Positions 1 through 8,851 of a DNA stretch of 52,264 nucleotides are shown here, one piece after another. The DNA lies in the NCBI GenBank assembly GCA_016191165.1, contig JACPPF010000051.1, forward strand, positions 1 through 52,264, written 5' to 3'. Under the pieces are notes generated by a model that made no database searches, was not told where the DNA came from, and saw only the letters and a list, made by a program, of their open reading frames with translations. Position numbers and translations under genes: made by a program. How positions within the stretch are numbered: position 1 is the stretch's first letter; every line of letters starts with the position of its first letter. Origin of the DNA: Planctomycetota bacterium (GTDB lineage Bacteria; Planctomycetota; Planctomycetia; Gemmatales; Gemmataceae).

Positions 1-10
1 TCGAACTTCT

Positions 11-25
11 CAGCCGAACCGGCTG
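11..25. repeat. Short hairpin at the window edge
   Basis: Perfect 6-bp inverted repeat CAGCCG-AAC-CGGCTG with a 3-nt loop. No T-tract follows, so it is either the end of a transcript entering from outside the window or a REP-like palindrome. The rest of 1-242 shows no convincing gene. Confidence 0.4.
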
Positions 26-242
26 ACACTCGCAATGCCACTCTTGCCGTACAATCTCCTGTGCCGCGTCCTCTTGCTCGCCGGTGATTTTGTCGCTGAG
101 CCCGCTTGAGTTACGGCCTGAAATCTGCGAAACTCGAACTTAGAAGTATCCGGTTTCGTTCGCCAAATCGGAGTGGCGTCACAACAAGGTTTGATTATGA
201 TGGACGCGTAGCCAAAATCAAGCACGAATGGAGACTTTGGGA

Positions 243-2555
243 ATGTGGCGCTGGCTGAAGATTTTCCTGACCATCGGGTTCGGCCCCGCGGTAGGCGCCG
301 CTCAAACCCCTTCACGCGCGGACCTCGACTTCTTCGAAAGCAAGGTCCGTCCGCTCGTTGTCAAACGTTGCCACGAGTGCCATTCGACCCAGGCGAAAAA
401 ACAGCGCGGCGGCCTGTCACTCGACAATCGGGCGGCCATCCTCGCCGGCGGCGATACCGGTCCCGCGGTGGTGCCTGGCCACCCCGAGAAAAGCCTGCTC
501 ATTCAGGCTGTGCGTCAAAGCAATTCCAAGCTGCAAATGCCCCGCAATGGCAAGCTCACGCCGAAGGAAATCAATCTGCTTGAGGACTGGGTCCGCCGCG
601 GCGCACCCTATCCCGGGCCAGAGGTCAAGGTTTCCCACAAGAACGGCATCGATTGGAAAAACGCTCGCAAGTTCTGGTCGTTTCAACCCCCTGCCGTGCA
701 GAAGTTGCCTGGAGTCAAACACAAGGCGTGGCCGCAAAATCGCATCGATCATTTCCTGCTGGCCCAGATGGAAAAACGCGACCTGGCGCCAACCAGGCCC
801 GCGGATCGCCGCGTGCTGATCCGGCGGGCGACGTTCGACTTGATCGGTCTACCGCCGACGCCGGACGAGGTGGACGCCTTCCTCAAGGACCGTCGGCCCG
901 ACGCCTACGCCCTGCTCGTCGATCGACTTTTGGCATCGCAACAATACGGCGAACGCTGGGCGCGGTTTTGGCTCGACCTCGCGCGCTATTGCGACATCGG
1001 AGAACCGTGGGCGGAATACAAGGGACAGCCCTGGCTTTACCGCGACTGGGTGGTGCGGGCATTCCAGAACGATTTGCCATTCGATCAATTCGTGCAGAAA
1101 CAACTCGCCGCGGACTTGATGCCGAACGCTCAACCGCGCGATCGGGCCGCTCTGGGTTTCATTGGCCTGAGTCCGCAATATTGGAAAGAGTTGCTGCTGG
1201 ACAAGGACGTGATCAAGGGGGTCGTCGCCGAGGAATGGGAGGAGCGCATCTACACGGTCGGCAGCACGTTCCTGGGCCTGACAATCGCTTGCGCGCGGTG
1301 CCACGATCACAAGTTTGATCCTATCAGCACGCAAGATTACTATGCGCTGGCCGGCGTTTTCGCGAGCAGTCGGCCGGCTGATGTTTCGTTGCTTTCCGAA
1401 GTCGAGACCCGTGCGGTGAAGGACGCCCAGGCCAAAATTCAAGACCTCCAGGGACGGATCAAAAAAGCGAGCAAGACGAAAGAATCCGCAAAAATCGCCG
1501 CCTGGAATGCCGAGATCGAGAAAATCAAAGCAGCGACGCCGGCTTTCGCGCGCGCGCTGACTCCGGGCGTGATTGAGAGCAGCCTATTTGTGAAGGCCGA
1601 CGGGCCCAACCGCACCAAGCTCGAATACAAGCCGGGCACGGCACGCGATGTCTCGTTGCAAATCCGTGGCAATCCCGCCACGCCAGGTCCTGTGGTTCCG
1701 CGCCGTTTTTTGACTGTCCTTTCCCCGGATGGTAAGCCGAAGCCATTCACGCAAGGCAGCGGGCGGCTAGAACTGGCGCGTGCCATCGTCACCGAGGGCG
1801 CACCGCTTTCGGCGCGCGTCATCGTCAATCGCGTTTGGCAACAGCATTTCGGAGCGGGTCTGGTTGCGACGCCAAGCGATTTCGGAACCCAGGGCGCCCG
1901 ACCCTCGCACCCCGAGCTTCTCGACGATCTGACCGGGCGCTTTTTGCAAAACCGATGGTCGATCAAATGGCTCCATCGCGAAATCATGCTGTCGGCGGCC
2001 TATCAACAGGCAAGCGATTACGATGCCAAGAAGCAGGCCGTGGATCCCGATAACCACCTGTTGTGGCGCATGAACCGGCGCCGGCTTGACGTGGAAGCCT
2101 GGCGCGATGCGATGCTGGCGGTCGCGGGCAACCTGGACCTCAAGCAAGGCGGGCCGCCGGTGGAGTTGAACGACCCCAAGAATAACAGGCGGACGTTATA
2201 TGGGAAGGTCAAACGCCGCGAACTTCCGGACCTCCTGCGTTTGTTCGATTTTCCCGATCCAACGACGCACAGCGCGACACGCGTGCCGACGGCGACGCCG
2301 CTGCAGCAACTCTTCACACTGAACAGCCCGTTCCTGCAGCAGCAGGCCAGCGCACTCGTGAAGCGCCTGAAGGCGGAAGTAACCAACCAGGACGCGCGCA
2401 TTCGCCGGGCCCACGAGCTGCTTTTCGGGCGCATGGCAACCGACCAGGAGTTTCGTCTGGCCCGCGAATTCCTGGGCAATCCGCCGAGCGAGCAAGCGTG
2501 GCTGCAATATGCTCACGTGCTGCTGGGGAGTAACGAGTTTGCGTTTGTTGATTAA
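243..2555 (+). CDS. DUF1549/DUF1553 (PSCyt/PSD1) exported cytochrome-like protein
   Basis: About 770 residues. Domain order seen: a signal peptide (WRWLKIFLTIGFG...), a PSCyt1 region with a CxxCH heme-type motif (CHECH, about residues 43-47), DUF1549 with its signature CARCHDHKFDP near residue 350, a short Lys/Glu-rich helical linker near 400-430, then DUF1553 from about 480 to the end (SARVIVNRVWQQHFG). This architecture is typical of Planctomycetota; the role is not established but is thought to involve surface or periplasmic redox or polymer breakdown. I chose ATG 243 because GGAG lies about 9 nt upstream; an in-frame ATG at 228 has no ribosome site. A DUF1501 gene starts 22 bp after the stop, the usual partner. 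Confidence 0.9.
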   Translation: MWRWLKIFLTIGFGPAVGAAQTPSRADLDFFESKVRPLVVKRCHECHSTQAKKQRGGLSLDNRAAILAGGDTGPAVVPGHPEKSLLIQAVRQSNSKLQMPRNGKLTPKEINLLEDWVRRGAPYPGPEVKVSHKNGIDWKNARKFWSFQPPAVQKLPGVKHKAWPQNRIDHFLLAQMEKRDLAPTRPADRRVLIRRATFDLIGLPPTPDEVDAFLKDRRPDAYALLVDRLLASQQYGERWARFWLDLARYCDIGEPWAEYKGQPWLYRDWVVRAFQNDLPFDQFVQKQLAADLMPNAQPRDRAALGFIGLSPQYWKELLLDKDVIKGVVAEEWEERIYTVGSTFLGLTIACARCHDHKFDPISTQDYYALAGVFASSRPADVSLLSEVETRAVKDAQAKIQDLQGRIKKASKTKESAKIAAWNAEIEKIKAATPAFARALTPGVIESSLFVKADGPNRTKLEYKPGTARDVSLQIRGNPATPGPVVPRRFLTVLSPDGKPKPFTQGSGRLELARAIVTEGAPLSARVIVNRVWQQHFGAGLVATPSDFGTQGARPSHPELLDDLTGRFLQNRWSIKWLHREIMLSAAYQQASDYDAKKQAVDPDNHLLWRMNRRRLDVEAWRDAMLAVAGNLDLKQGGPPVELNDPKNNRRTLYGKVKRRELPDLLRLFDFPDPTTHSATRVPTATPLQQLFTLNSPFLQQQASALVKRLKAEVTNQDARIRRAHELLFGRMATDQEFRLAREFLGNPPSEQAWLQYAHVLLGSNEFAFVD

Positions 2556-2577
2556 GAAGTCGAACGTCATCGGAAAC

Positions 2578-3933
2578 ATGATTATGCAATCGACCATCAC
2601 ACGCCGCGAAATGATCCAGCGTCTCGGCGGCGGCCTGGGCGCTGTGGGCCTGGCGCACCTGCTCGGAACCCCGGCGAACGCGGCGCCACACTTTGCGCCG
2701 CGCGCCAGGCGCGTGATTCACCTGTTCATGAACGGTGGACCTTTCGGTCCGGATCTTTTGGATCCCAAGCCGGCGCTTCATCGCTACGCCGGGCAACGGC
2801 CCGCCGAGGCCAACCTGCGAACCGAACGCCCCACCGCCGGGTTGATGCCTTCTCCATTTCGTTACCAGCGCCGCGGGCAGAGTGGTGTCGAGGTGAGCGA
2901 GTTGCTGCCCCACCTGGGAACGCGCATCGATGACATCTGTGTCCTGCGTTCCGTCTACACCGACAACCCGAATCACGGGCCAGCCTTATACATGATGAAC
3001 AACGGCAGCCAGACCCCGACACGCCCGAGTCTGGGCGCCTGGCTCAGCTATGGGCTGGGAACGGAGAATGCTGAGTTGCCGGGCTACGTCGTGTTGTGTC
3101 CCGGTCGGCCGGTGCGTTTCGCGGAATTATGGACCAGCGGGTTCTTGCCGTCCGAACATCAAGGAACCTACATCAACCACACCGACCTCGACCCACAGCG
3201 AATGATTCCGTTCCTGCGTAACAACTCGCTGACACCCGACGCACAGCGGCGCGAATTGAACTTGATGCGGCGCCTGAACGAAGCACATCGCGTCCAGCGT
3301 GGTCCTGATGCCGCCCTGGAGGCACGCATCCGCACGATGGAAACCGCGTACCGCATGCAGTCGGCGGCAAGCGATGCCTTCGACATCCGCCATGAGCCGA
3401 CGCGCACCCGCGAACGCTATGGCACGACCCATTTCGCCAACGCCTGCCTGCTCGCACGCCGTCTGGCCGAGCGCGGCGTGCGCTTCACCCAGATCTACTA
3501 CGGCAACGGCCAGCCGTGGGACACGCATAACAACCATAACGAGCAAGTGCGCCGGCTGGCGCTCGACATCGATCGGCCCATCGCCGCCCTCCTGACCGAT
3601 CTCAAACAGCGGGGCCTCCTGGATGACACGCTCGTCATCTGGGGCGGGGAATTCGGCCGAACGCCAACCTCCGAGAGCGGTAACGGGCGCGATCACAATC
3701 ACTGGGGTTTCACCATGTGGCTCGCCGGCGGTGGCGTCAAGGGGGGCATGACCCATGGCGCGTCCGACAACTTCGGCTTCCGCGCCGCCACCGATCGCGT
3801 TCACATCCATGACCTGCACGCCACCATCCTGCACCTTTTGGGCTTTGACCACGAGCGCCTGACCTATCGCCACGCCGGACGCGACTTCCGCCTGACGGAT
3901 GTCGAGGGCCAGATCGTGACCCCAATTCTCTGA
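2578..3933 (+). CDS. DUF1501 domain protein, Tat-type leader
   Basis: About 451 residues. The N-terminus has a twin-arginine-like leader (TRREMIQRLGGG followed by a hydrophobic stretch ending ANAAP). The body is a DUF1501 domain, a sulfatase/alkaline-phosphatase-fold family: HLFMNGGP near the start, GLMPSPF, and the late GGEFGRTP and DHNHWGF motifs that carry the presumed metal ligands. The start is ATG 2578 or ATG 2584; the frame also extends to 2509, inside the previous gene, but without leader character. It follows the DUF1549/DUF1553 gene by 22 bp, so the two are almost certainly co-transcribed and act as a pair outside the cytoplasm. Substrate unknown. Confidence 0.9.
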   Translation: MIMQSTITRREMIQRLGGGLGAVGLAHLLGTPANAAPHFAPRARRVIHLFMNGGPFGPDLLDPKPALHRYAGQRPAEANLRTERPTAGLMPSPFRYQRRGQSGVEVSELLPHLGTRIDDICVLRSVYTDNPNHGPALYMMNNGSQTPTRPSLGAWLSYGLGTENAELPGYVVLCPGRPVRFAELWTSGFLPSEHQGTYINHTDLDPQRMIPFLRNNSLTPDAQRRELNLMRRLNEAHRVQRGPDAALEARIRTMETAYRMQSAASDAFDIRHEPTRTRERYGTTHFANACLLARRLAERGVRFTQIYYGNGQPWDTHNNHNEQVRRLALDIDRPIAALLTDLKQRGLLDDTLVIWGGEFGRTPTSESGNGRDHNHWGFTMWLAGGGVKGGMTHGASDNFGFRAATDRVHIHDLHATILHLLGFDHERLTYRHAGRDFRLTDVEGQIVTPIL

Positions 3934-3948
3934 TCGCCAGGCTTACGT

Positions 3949-3980
3949 TTAGCGCTCGCAAGGCCCCGCAAGCGCGCTAA
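3949..3980. terminator. Inverted repeat between convergent genes
   Basis: Arms TTAGCGC and GCGCTAA (7 bp, perfect) separated by 18 nt, in the gap between the DUF1501 gene and the convergent minus-strand gene. No clear T-run, so a weak bidirectional terminator or a REP-like repeat. Confidence 0.35.
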
Positions 3981-3988
3981 TCGCAAGC

Positions 3989-4684
3989 TCAGTACGCGGT
4001 ACGCAACGGATAAACACAAACCTCGCTCACCATGGCCGCCATTTCGTGCGCCAGCGCGCGGTTACGACCACGGTACAGAATCACCGCCGCAATCCCGCGG
4101 TCTTTCGTCAGGGCGACTTGATGGATCGGTTCATTGAAAACCAGGAACCACCACACCATTCCAGGCAGAAGGCAAAGCGAGAACAGCCAGATGAGCGCGA
4201 TCCAGTCGATGGCATCGTGCTCGATCTCCTCGCGCACGCCGACCGTTTCAAATTCCCGCAGCGGAATCTTGATGGTGCTCCACGGAAAAAAACAGCAATG
4301 CCAGGTCTTGGACAGCGTCACCTTGCCGCGATAATCACGCTGAAGGTCCACGCATGGGACGGTTCCAAAGATGAATGCAGCCAGAATCATGATCGGAGTC
4401 AGAAGAGACACGAGCGCAACCCAGGAGGTATTCGTCGTCAACCCCGTGACCGTGCCAAGGACGGCCAGGCCGGCGGAATAAGCCACGAACCAGCCGAGCC
4501 GCGTTCGCAGCGGCGGGTGCGCGTCAAAGTGCCGCTTCATCGGATTCAGGTCGCGCACGGCGTTTTCTTCCGCTTCGCGATCGAACCCGCAGGCCGGGCA
4601 GGCGGTGGACCCGGCGACGAGCGTTGCCGTGCACCGCGAGCAGGTCGGCAAAGCCGCCGACATTTCGTAGGGATGGTCTTCCAT
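3989..4684 (-). CDS. Zinc-ribbon membrane protein of unknown function
   Basis: 231 residues. An N-terminal zinc ribbon has two CxxC knuckles (Cys15/18 and Cys29/32), followed by two predicted transmembrane helices (about 65-110) and a further hydrophobic stretch near 165-185 (IDWIALIWLFSLCLLPGMVW). The middle part (LREFETVGVREE) resembles a PH-like sheet region, but I cannot assign a family firmly. The start is well placed, with GAGAGGA about 7 nt upstream. The next minus-strand gene upstream begins far away at 6283 and ends 57 bp before this start, so the two could share a transcript. Function unknown. Confidence 0.75.
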   Translation of the reverse strand: MEDHPYEMSAALPTCSRCTATLVAGSTACPACGFDREAEENAVRDLNPMKRHFDAHPPLRTRLGWFVAYSAGLAVLGTVTGLTTNTSWVALVSLLTPIMILAAFIFGTVPCVDLQRDYRGKVTLSKTWHCCFFPWSTIKIPLREFETVGVREEIEHDAIDWIALIWLFSLCLLPGMVWWFLVFNEPIHQVALTKDRGIAAVILYRGRNRALAHEMAAMVSEVCVYPLRTAY

Positions 4685-4741
4685 GTGTGGTCCTCTCGAT
4701 GAGGCCAGCCTGGAGCAAACTCCGCGGCTAAATGACTTTGC

Positions 4742-6283
4742 TTACGTGTGGCGCGTGGCGGCAACATAGGTCGAACGCCCGGCTTGCCTGCCTGTGCGCG
4801 CCAGCCAGCCTTCCGAGGTCAGCGCCAGCAGCGGCATGACGAATAGGCGCGGCTCGGCGTTCAAGCCACGGTCCCCCACGGCCAATCTTAGCGATTCGAC
4901 ATCGCGCGCATCGGCAAAGAAACCTTCCGCCAGGAGTTCCAATAGCGCGATACGAATTGCCCGCTCCGATTGGCGACGCCGCCGGGCGGCGTTGACGCAG
5001 CGTTGCCATCCCCGCTTGCGCCGGCGCGGCCGTTTCCGGGCTTGTGTGCCGCTCACGGTCGCGTCGGCCGAAGCATCGTGATCGGTTTCTCGCAATGCCG
5101 ACGGCGCGATCCGCTCCAGGGCGCGAACGATCGCAGCGCGCAAAACTGGATCGCAGACCTTCAAAAGGCATTTGAGGGAATCAACGGCTGCGCAAGCGCC
5201 CGGCCCGATTTGCGCCAGGGCATCGGCGGCGGCCAGGCGCAAACCGTACTCCCCCAGCCAAACAGCGTCCGCGAGCTCCAAGACCGCCCAGCGTGCCGAA
5301 GGACCAAGTCGGCCCAGGGCCCGGGCGGCCTCGATCCGCACCAGGGGGTCCGGATCGCGAAGCGCGTGCCTCAATGCAAAGACCGCGCCGCCGGCATCCA
5401 CACCGCTGTCGCCCAACCCCGCCGCGGCGCCGCGGCGGACCTGGGCGTCGGCATCGTCCAGCAGCCGAGTCAGCTCGTCGATGCTCAGGCCCCAGGTTCG
5501 GCAGGCGGTCACGCGCCAAAGGAGCGCGAGCCGAGCCATCCAGACGCCCGCCGCCAGCCGAAACAGAAACCCAGCGCCGCTTGCCAGCCCGCTCGATTCG
5601 ACACCGTGAAGCTGCCAGCCAAAGACCTGAAGAATATCGCCGACATCCGCCACACGCAAGAGCTGGTCCAGCGGCCAGAGAACCCAGTCCCTTCCGCGAA
5701 GTTGCAGACCGATTCCCAGGACCACGAAAAGGACAATCGTGGCCAGAAGCCAGCCGAACTCGCGCCGGCCCTGTTGCAGGCGCGTCTCACGCGGTGTTTC
5801 ATGCCAGAATCGCTGCGCCCAGCGCAGGAGCAACCCGATCAAGGACACGTCGACGCCGAGGTGCATCGCCACCAGGAGCAAACCCGATGTCGTGCTGGCG
5901 TGGGAGATGGTCTGGATGGCCCATCCGTAGTCGTCCAGCGCATCCAGAACATCGGCGGCACGCACGACGTGAGCGGCGGTGAACTCGATCCAATCGATAA
6001 CGCCCGGTTCGCGATCACAGCGATAATGATCCGCCCCATAAGCGCAATAGAGTTGAAAATGAAGAACGCCAAACAATACGATTTGCAGCCAGTTGAGCCC
6101 GATCAAAACGCGGCGAGTTCTCGACAGAGTCCAGATTGACCAACCCGCGTTGACGGCAATGACGCTGACCGAACCCCAGAACGCCACCGGCATGAAGCGC
6201 AGGGCCGGCACAAAGGCCAGCCACGCCAGCCAGAGAAGGGAATCAACGATGAGCAAGCGCTCGACGAACAGGTATCGCCGCAT
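4742..6283 (-). CDS. Membrane protein with HEAT repeats and C-terminal winged-helix-like module
   Basis: 513 residues in three parts. Residues 1-265 hold several transmembrane helices. Residues about 270-400 hold three to four HEAT-type repeats (VRRGAAAGLGDSG, VRIEAARALGRLG, LRLAAADALAQIG). A very basic linker (RKRPRRRKRG, near 415) leads to a C-terminal block from about 437 (RAIRIALLELLAEGFF... PLLALTSEGWLAR... YVAA) that reads like a winged helix-turn-helix. HEAT repeats usually mediate protein contacts; a membrane-HEAT-wHTH order is unusual. The start is supported by GAGGTGG 5 nt upstream. Real gene; function unknown. Confidence 0.75.
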   Translation of the reverse strand: MRRYLFVERLLIVDSLLWLAWLAFVPALRFMPVAFWGSVSVIAVNAGWSIWTLSRTRRVLIGLNWLQIVLFGVLHFQLYCAYGADHYRCDREPGVIDWIEFTAAHVVRAADVLDALDDYGWAIQTISHASTTSGLLLVAMHLGVDVSLIGLLLRWAQRFWHETPRETRLQQGRREFGWLLATIVLFVVLGIGLQLRGRDWVLWPLDQLLRVADVGDILQVFGWQLHGVESSGLASGAGFLFRLAAGVWMARLALLWRVTACRTWGLSIDELTRLLDDADAQVRRGAAAGLGDSGVDAGGAVFALRHALRDPDPLVRIEAARALGRLGPSARWAVLELADAVWLGEYGLRLAAADALAQIGPGACAAVDSLKCLLKVCDPVLRAAIVRALERIAPSALRETDHDASADATVSGTQARKRPRRRKRGWQRCVNAARRRRQSERAIRIALLELLAEGFFADARDVESLRLAVGDRGLNAEPRLFVMPLLALTSEGWLARTGRQAGRSTYVAATRHT

Positions 6284-6375
6284 GATCCACCTCGGGAAAC
6301 CATTGGGGTGGATTCGGCGTGTTTCTCGGCTCCGGATTTGTTACGAACGTGACGGCGACTTTGTTTGAAAAAAAC

Positions 6376-6416
6376 GTCCCGGACGACAACCCGCCCGTCG
6401 AGGTCGTCGTTTTTTC
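6376..6416. terminator. Possible terminator hairpin with T/A runs on both sides
   Basis: Arms GACGAC (6383-6388) and GTCGTC (6404-6409) with a 15-nt loop; T6 follows on the plus strand and an A7 run precedes (T7 on the minus strand). It lies downstream of the small minus-strand gene at 6571-6777 and could end it. Short stem, so modest confidence. Confidence 0.35.
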
Positions 6417-6570
6417 GCGGGGTAGGCGTCTAGCCTGCCAAATTTTCCCGACCAGGGAAGGTTGGCCGCCCTCCCCACAGCCAAAGATCCCAATCGGGCG
6501 ACGTGACAGATTTCTTCATGGCCAATTGGTGTTGCTTAATCAGGGAGGCGCGTTTCCCGCCTGGGGTCGC

Positions 6571-6777
6571 TCAGGCGTGAACGAGGTCGCCGGCCGCGTG
6601 TTGGCTTTCCATCTCGTTGCGAACGCGCTCGGTCATCTTCAGGACGAACGCGATGTCGCGCAGCATTGCCTTGACCTCTTCCGCACTGCGTACCCTCGAC
6701 GCCAAGGGCCGGGCGCGATCCTGGCGATGATTGATTTTCAACGAACCGTGAGCCGCGTGACTGAGAACGTGTGACAT
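6571..6777 (-). CDS. Small hypothetical protein (68 aa)
   Basis: A short hydrophilic protein, starting MSHVLSHAAHG and ending in a helix-prone stretch (EEVKAMLRDIAFVLKMTERVRNEME). The start is supported by AAAGGGA 7-8 nt before the ATG at 6777; the frame stays open further upstream (to 6897) but that part does not look coding. No family recognised. It stands alone between the lipoprotein gene upstream and a hairpin downstream. It could be spurious. Confidence 0.45.
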   Translation of the reverse strand: MSHVLSHAAHGSLKINHRQDRARPLASRVRSAEEVKAMLRDIAFVLKMTERVRNEMESQHAAGDLVHA

Positions 6778-6877
6778 GGTTATTTCCCTTTGCAAAGACA
6801 TGTTTTTTTTATACCCACTCGACGGAATGAGTAAAAGCACAGGCCGTGCCAAAACGTTCCGGCAGGGAAAGAATGAA

Positions 6878-6906
6878 CGCAAGCGATTGTTTTTCAATCG
6901 CTTGCG
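6878..6906 (-). terminator. Long perfect hairpin, probable terminator
   Basis: A 12-bp perfect inverted repeat (CGCAAGCGATTG / CAATCGCTTGCG) with a 5-nt loop of T on the plus strand. On the minus strand it is followed by the T-rich stretch TTCATTCTTTCC. It lies about 130 nt past the stop of the lipoprotein gene and is the best candidate for its terminator. Confidence 0.5.
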
Positions 6907-7035
6907 GAATAGCGAGCCTGGGTAATAGCGGAAATGTAGTAGTGTACAAAATGTAACTTATGCAAGCGGCGGGCGGAGATTTGTACAATCCACAGGTTCG
7001 ATTGCACCGCGCAGCGGCACCCGCCCGGACCGGTA

Positions 7036-8418
7036 TCATTTCGCAAGCGTCACGTCGTAGCGAATGTTGTAAAAGGCCACCTTCTCTAGCCCGCGCGGCG
7101 CGGCGCCACGAAGGATGGCGGTTCGGGCTTCCAGCCGGTAGCCAAACGGCTGACCGGATATCGGATCAACCGGCAATGGCAGTTTGACTTCGGCGAGCTT
7201 TGCAGGGAATTTCCCATTGTGTTCCGCAGCATGGAGGCGAAGCGCCTCGACGCATCGAAGCAGAGCGAAGGATTGTTCCGTGCGTGCTTGCGACTGCCGC
7301 ACCTTACCGAAAAACGGCACGATGCGAGATAGGAGCAGCGAATCGTCCTTGGCTGGGTTGGCGTCACCGAGTGCTTGCACCTGCCAGTAGGGGAGTAGCA
7401 ACCCTTTGAGGGCATTGTCGCGTCGCTCCTCGTAAGCCATTTTATCGTCCAGCAGCAAAACTTGGGTAGCAGGGAATGACTTGACGACGTCGTCAGCGAG
7501 GCCGCGTTCGACCAGGCGCCTTCTTATCGCGGTAACCTTGGCCTTATCGCTCGTACGGATTGCCAGCCATTTGCGCACGTCTTGCTTGGGTTCAACGCGG
7601 AAACCGTTCAATAAAGATTGAAATGATTGAATGGCCTTCTCAACTTGAGCCTTGGTCATGGGTTCTTTGTCGTCCACCGTACCGATTGCATTGATCAACG
7701 CGGTGCGATCGCCTTGCAGTGCCAGGCGAAGACTCACAAGCGGGCTGGGTAGATCGGTCAGCGCCCAGAACAGATTTGGACAACCGGGCTGTTGAACCAG
7801 TTCTTCAAATGGTTCGATAACCAAGGACGCGACGGCGTTGGCGACGAGAAAACCCACCGCTGAAGGATGTTCACCCATGTGCCTGGACATTGCGAAAAGC
7901 GTTTTGGTGGTTACGATCGCGTCGTCAAAACGGCGGTCGGCAACCTCGCCGCGCAGGCGAACCTGAAGCGCGTATGCAATCATGCGCATCTGCTGGAGAT
8001 CAGGCACAAGCAGCTCAATTCCCTCGGTTTTCAACTTCAGCAAGATTTGCCAATCGGCGCTGTCGAGGCGGGCGGCGTAATCGGCTTGGCGTAGCGCCAG
8101 GCCTCCGTAGCCGCGTAGTTCCTTTACGGGGAGATCCTTGAGCGGCATGGTAGCCCACTTGTCTCGTTTTTCGTTCGCCGCCTTGTTGAAGAAAAAAAAT
8201 TGTTGCTCCGAGAAGCATTTGTGGTATCCCTGAATGGCGTTGCCTGGGTTCATTTCGTGCAGTTCCGGCAACAACTGGTATTTTAGAACCGGCCGAGGCG
8301 CGCGCGCTGGCTGTACTTTCAGGCGGATGATCGTTTCGGTCGCCTTGGCTTTTTCGCCAGCTACTCCAGGACAGGCCGACACCAATAGGACGGCGCACAC
8401 GAGGATGATTCGGATCAT
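7036..8418 (-). CDS. Predicted lipoprotein of unknown function, sigma-factor operon
   Basis: 460 residues. The N-terminus is a lipoprotein signal: a hydrophobic stretch with lipobox V-S-A-C and Cys16. The mature part is soluble, rich in helices, with no family I can name (LPELHEMNPGNAIQGYHK; later AEHNGKFPAKLAEVKLPLPVDPISGQPF, a C-terminal motif seen in planctomycete proteins of this size). AAGGA lies about 8 nt before the ATG. It follows the sigma factor and its overlapping membrane protein at a gap of 31 bp, so it is probably the third gene of that operon and may be controlled by, or report to, the sigma factor. Confidence 0.8.
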   Translation of the reverse strand: MIRIILVCAVLLVSACPGVAGEKAKATETIIRLKVQPARAPRPVLKYQLLPELHEMNPGNAIQGYHKCFSEQQFFFFNKAANEKRDKWATMPLKDLPVKELRGYGGLALRQADYAARLDSADWQILLKLKTEGIELLVPDLQQMRMIAYALQVRLRGEVADRRFDDAIVTTKTLFAMSRHMGEHPSAVGFLVANAVASLVIEPFEELVQQPGCPNLFWALTDLPSPLVSLRLALQGDRTALINAIGTVDDKEPMTKAQVEKAIQSFQSLLNGFRVEPKQDVRKWLAIRTSDKAKVTAIRRRLVERGLADDVVKSFPATQVLLLDDKMAYEERRDNALKGLLLPYWQVQALGDANPAKDDSLLLSRIVPFFGKVRQSQARTEQSFALLRCVEALRLHAAEHNGKFPAKLAEVKLPLPVDPISGQPFGYRLEARTAILRGAAPRGLEKVAFYNIRYDVTLAK

Positions 8419-8449
8419 GTTTTTTTTCCTTGCTTGAAAGACAACGGCG

Positions 8450-8851
8450 TCATTGCAGAAGGTCAGCGGGTAACGGTCCGAATGCGCGCAAGGGCGGTTG
8501 CGCGGGAATCATCGGTTCGACAAGGATGTTCGGGAACATCTTGTTGTCCGCGCCGAAATTTGATTCCCGGTCTGTCCACATCCCGGCCTGGTCCCCAACG
8601 CGGGGCGACGGCGTCTCGGCTGCCACAGTCGGCGTTGCATCCGGCACGGGTGCCACGTGCGGAGGCGGAGGCCAAAACAAAAATGCCAACGTCACACCCT
8701 GGGTCAATATCAAGGCGCCGATCAGCGCGATCCATTTCCGGCTCAACCGAACGGACGCACGCCCGGCGGCAAAAAACAGTCCGTCGCGGTCCAAACCTGC
8801 GCCGTCCGGCGTGAACTGGCTCAAGCGTTTGGCAAGCGGGTCGTCGAACAT
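8450..8851 (-). CDS. One-pass membrane protein overlapping the sigma gene, anti-sigma candidate
   Basis: 133 residues: a cytoplasmic N-terminus of about 40 residues, one transmembrane helix (WIALIGALILTQGVTLAFLFW), then a Pro-rich outer part. The start overlaps the last 31 nt of the ECF sigma gene and has AGGAG about 10 nt upstream inside it. Small membrane proteins translationally coupled to an ECF sigma factor are often anti-sigma factors. The N-terminal part is too short for a classical zinc anti-sigma domain and has no HxxxCxxC motif, so the assignment rests on context only. Confidence 0.7.
   Translation of the reverse strand: MFDDPLAKRLSQFTPDGAGLDRDGLFFAAGRASVRLSRKWIALIGALILTQGVTLAFLFWPPPPHVAPVPDATPTVAAETPSPRVGDQAGMWTDRESNFGADNKMFPNILVEPMIPAQPPLRAFGPLPADLLQ

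Noticed and set aside
10-315. 101-codon minus-strand ORF at the left edge
   Set aside because: Runs antisense into the start of the DUF1549 gene, no ribosome site and no family.
6319-6774. 151-codon plus-strand ORF
   Set aside because: Antisense to the small minus-strand gene, which has the better start site; composition is not protein-like.
6990-7015. tRNA-like T-arm (GGTTCGATTGC)
   Set aside because: No cloverleaf can be drawn around it: acceptor and anticodon stems are missing.
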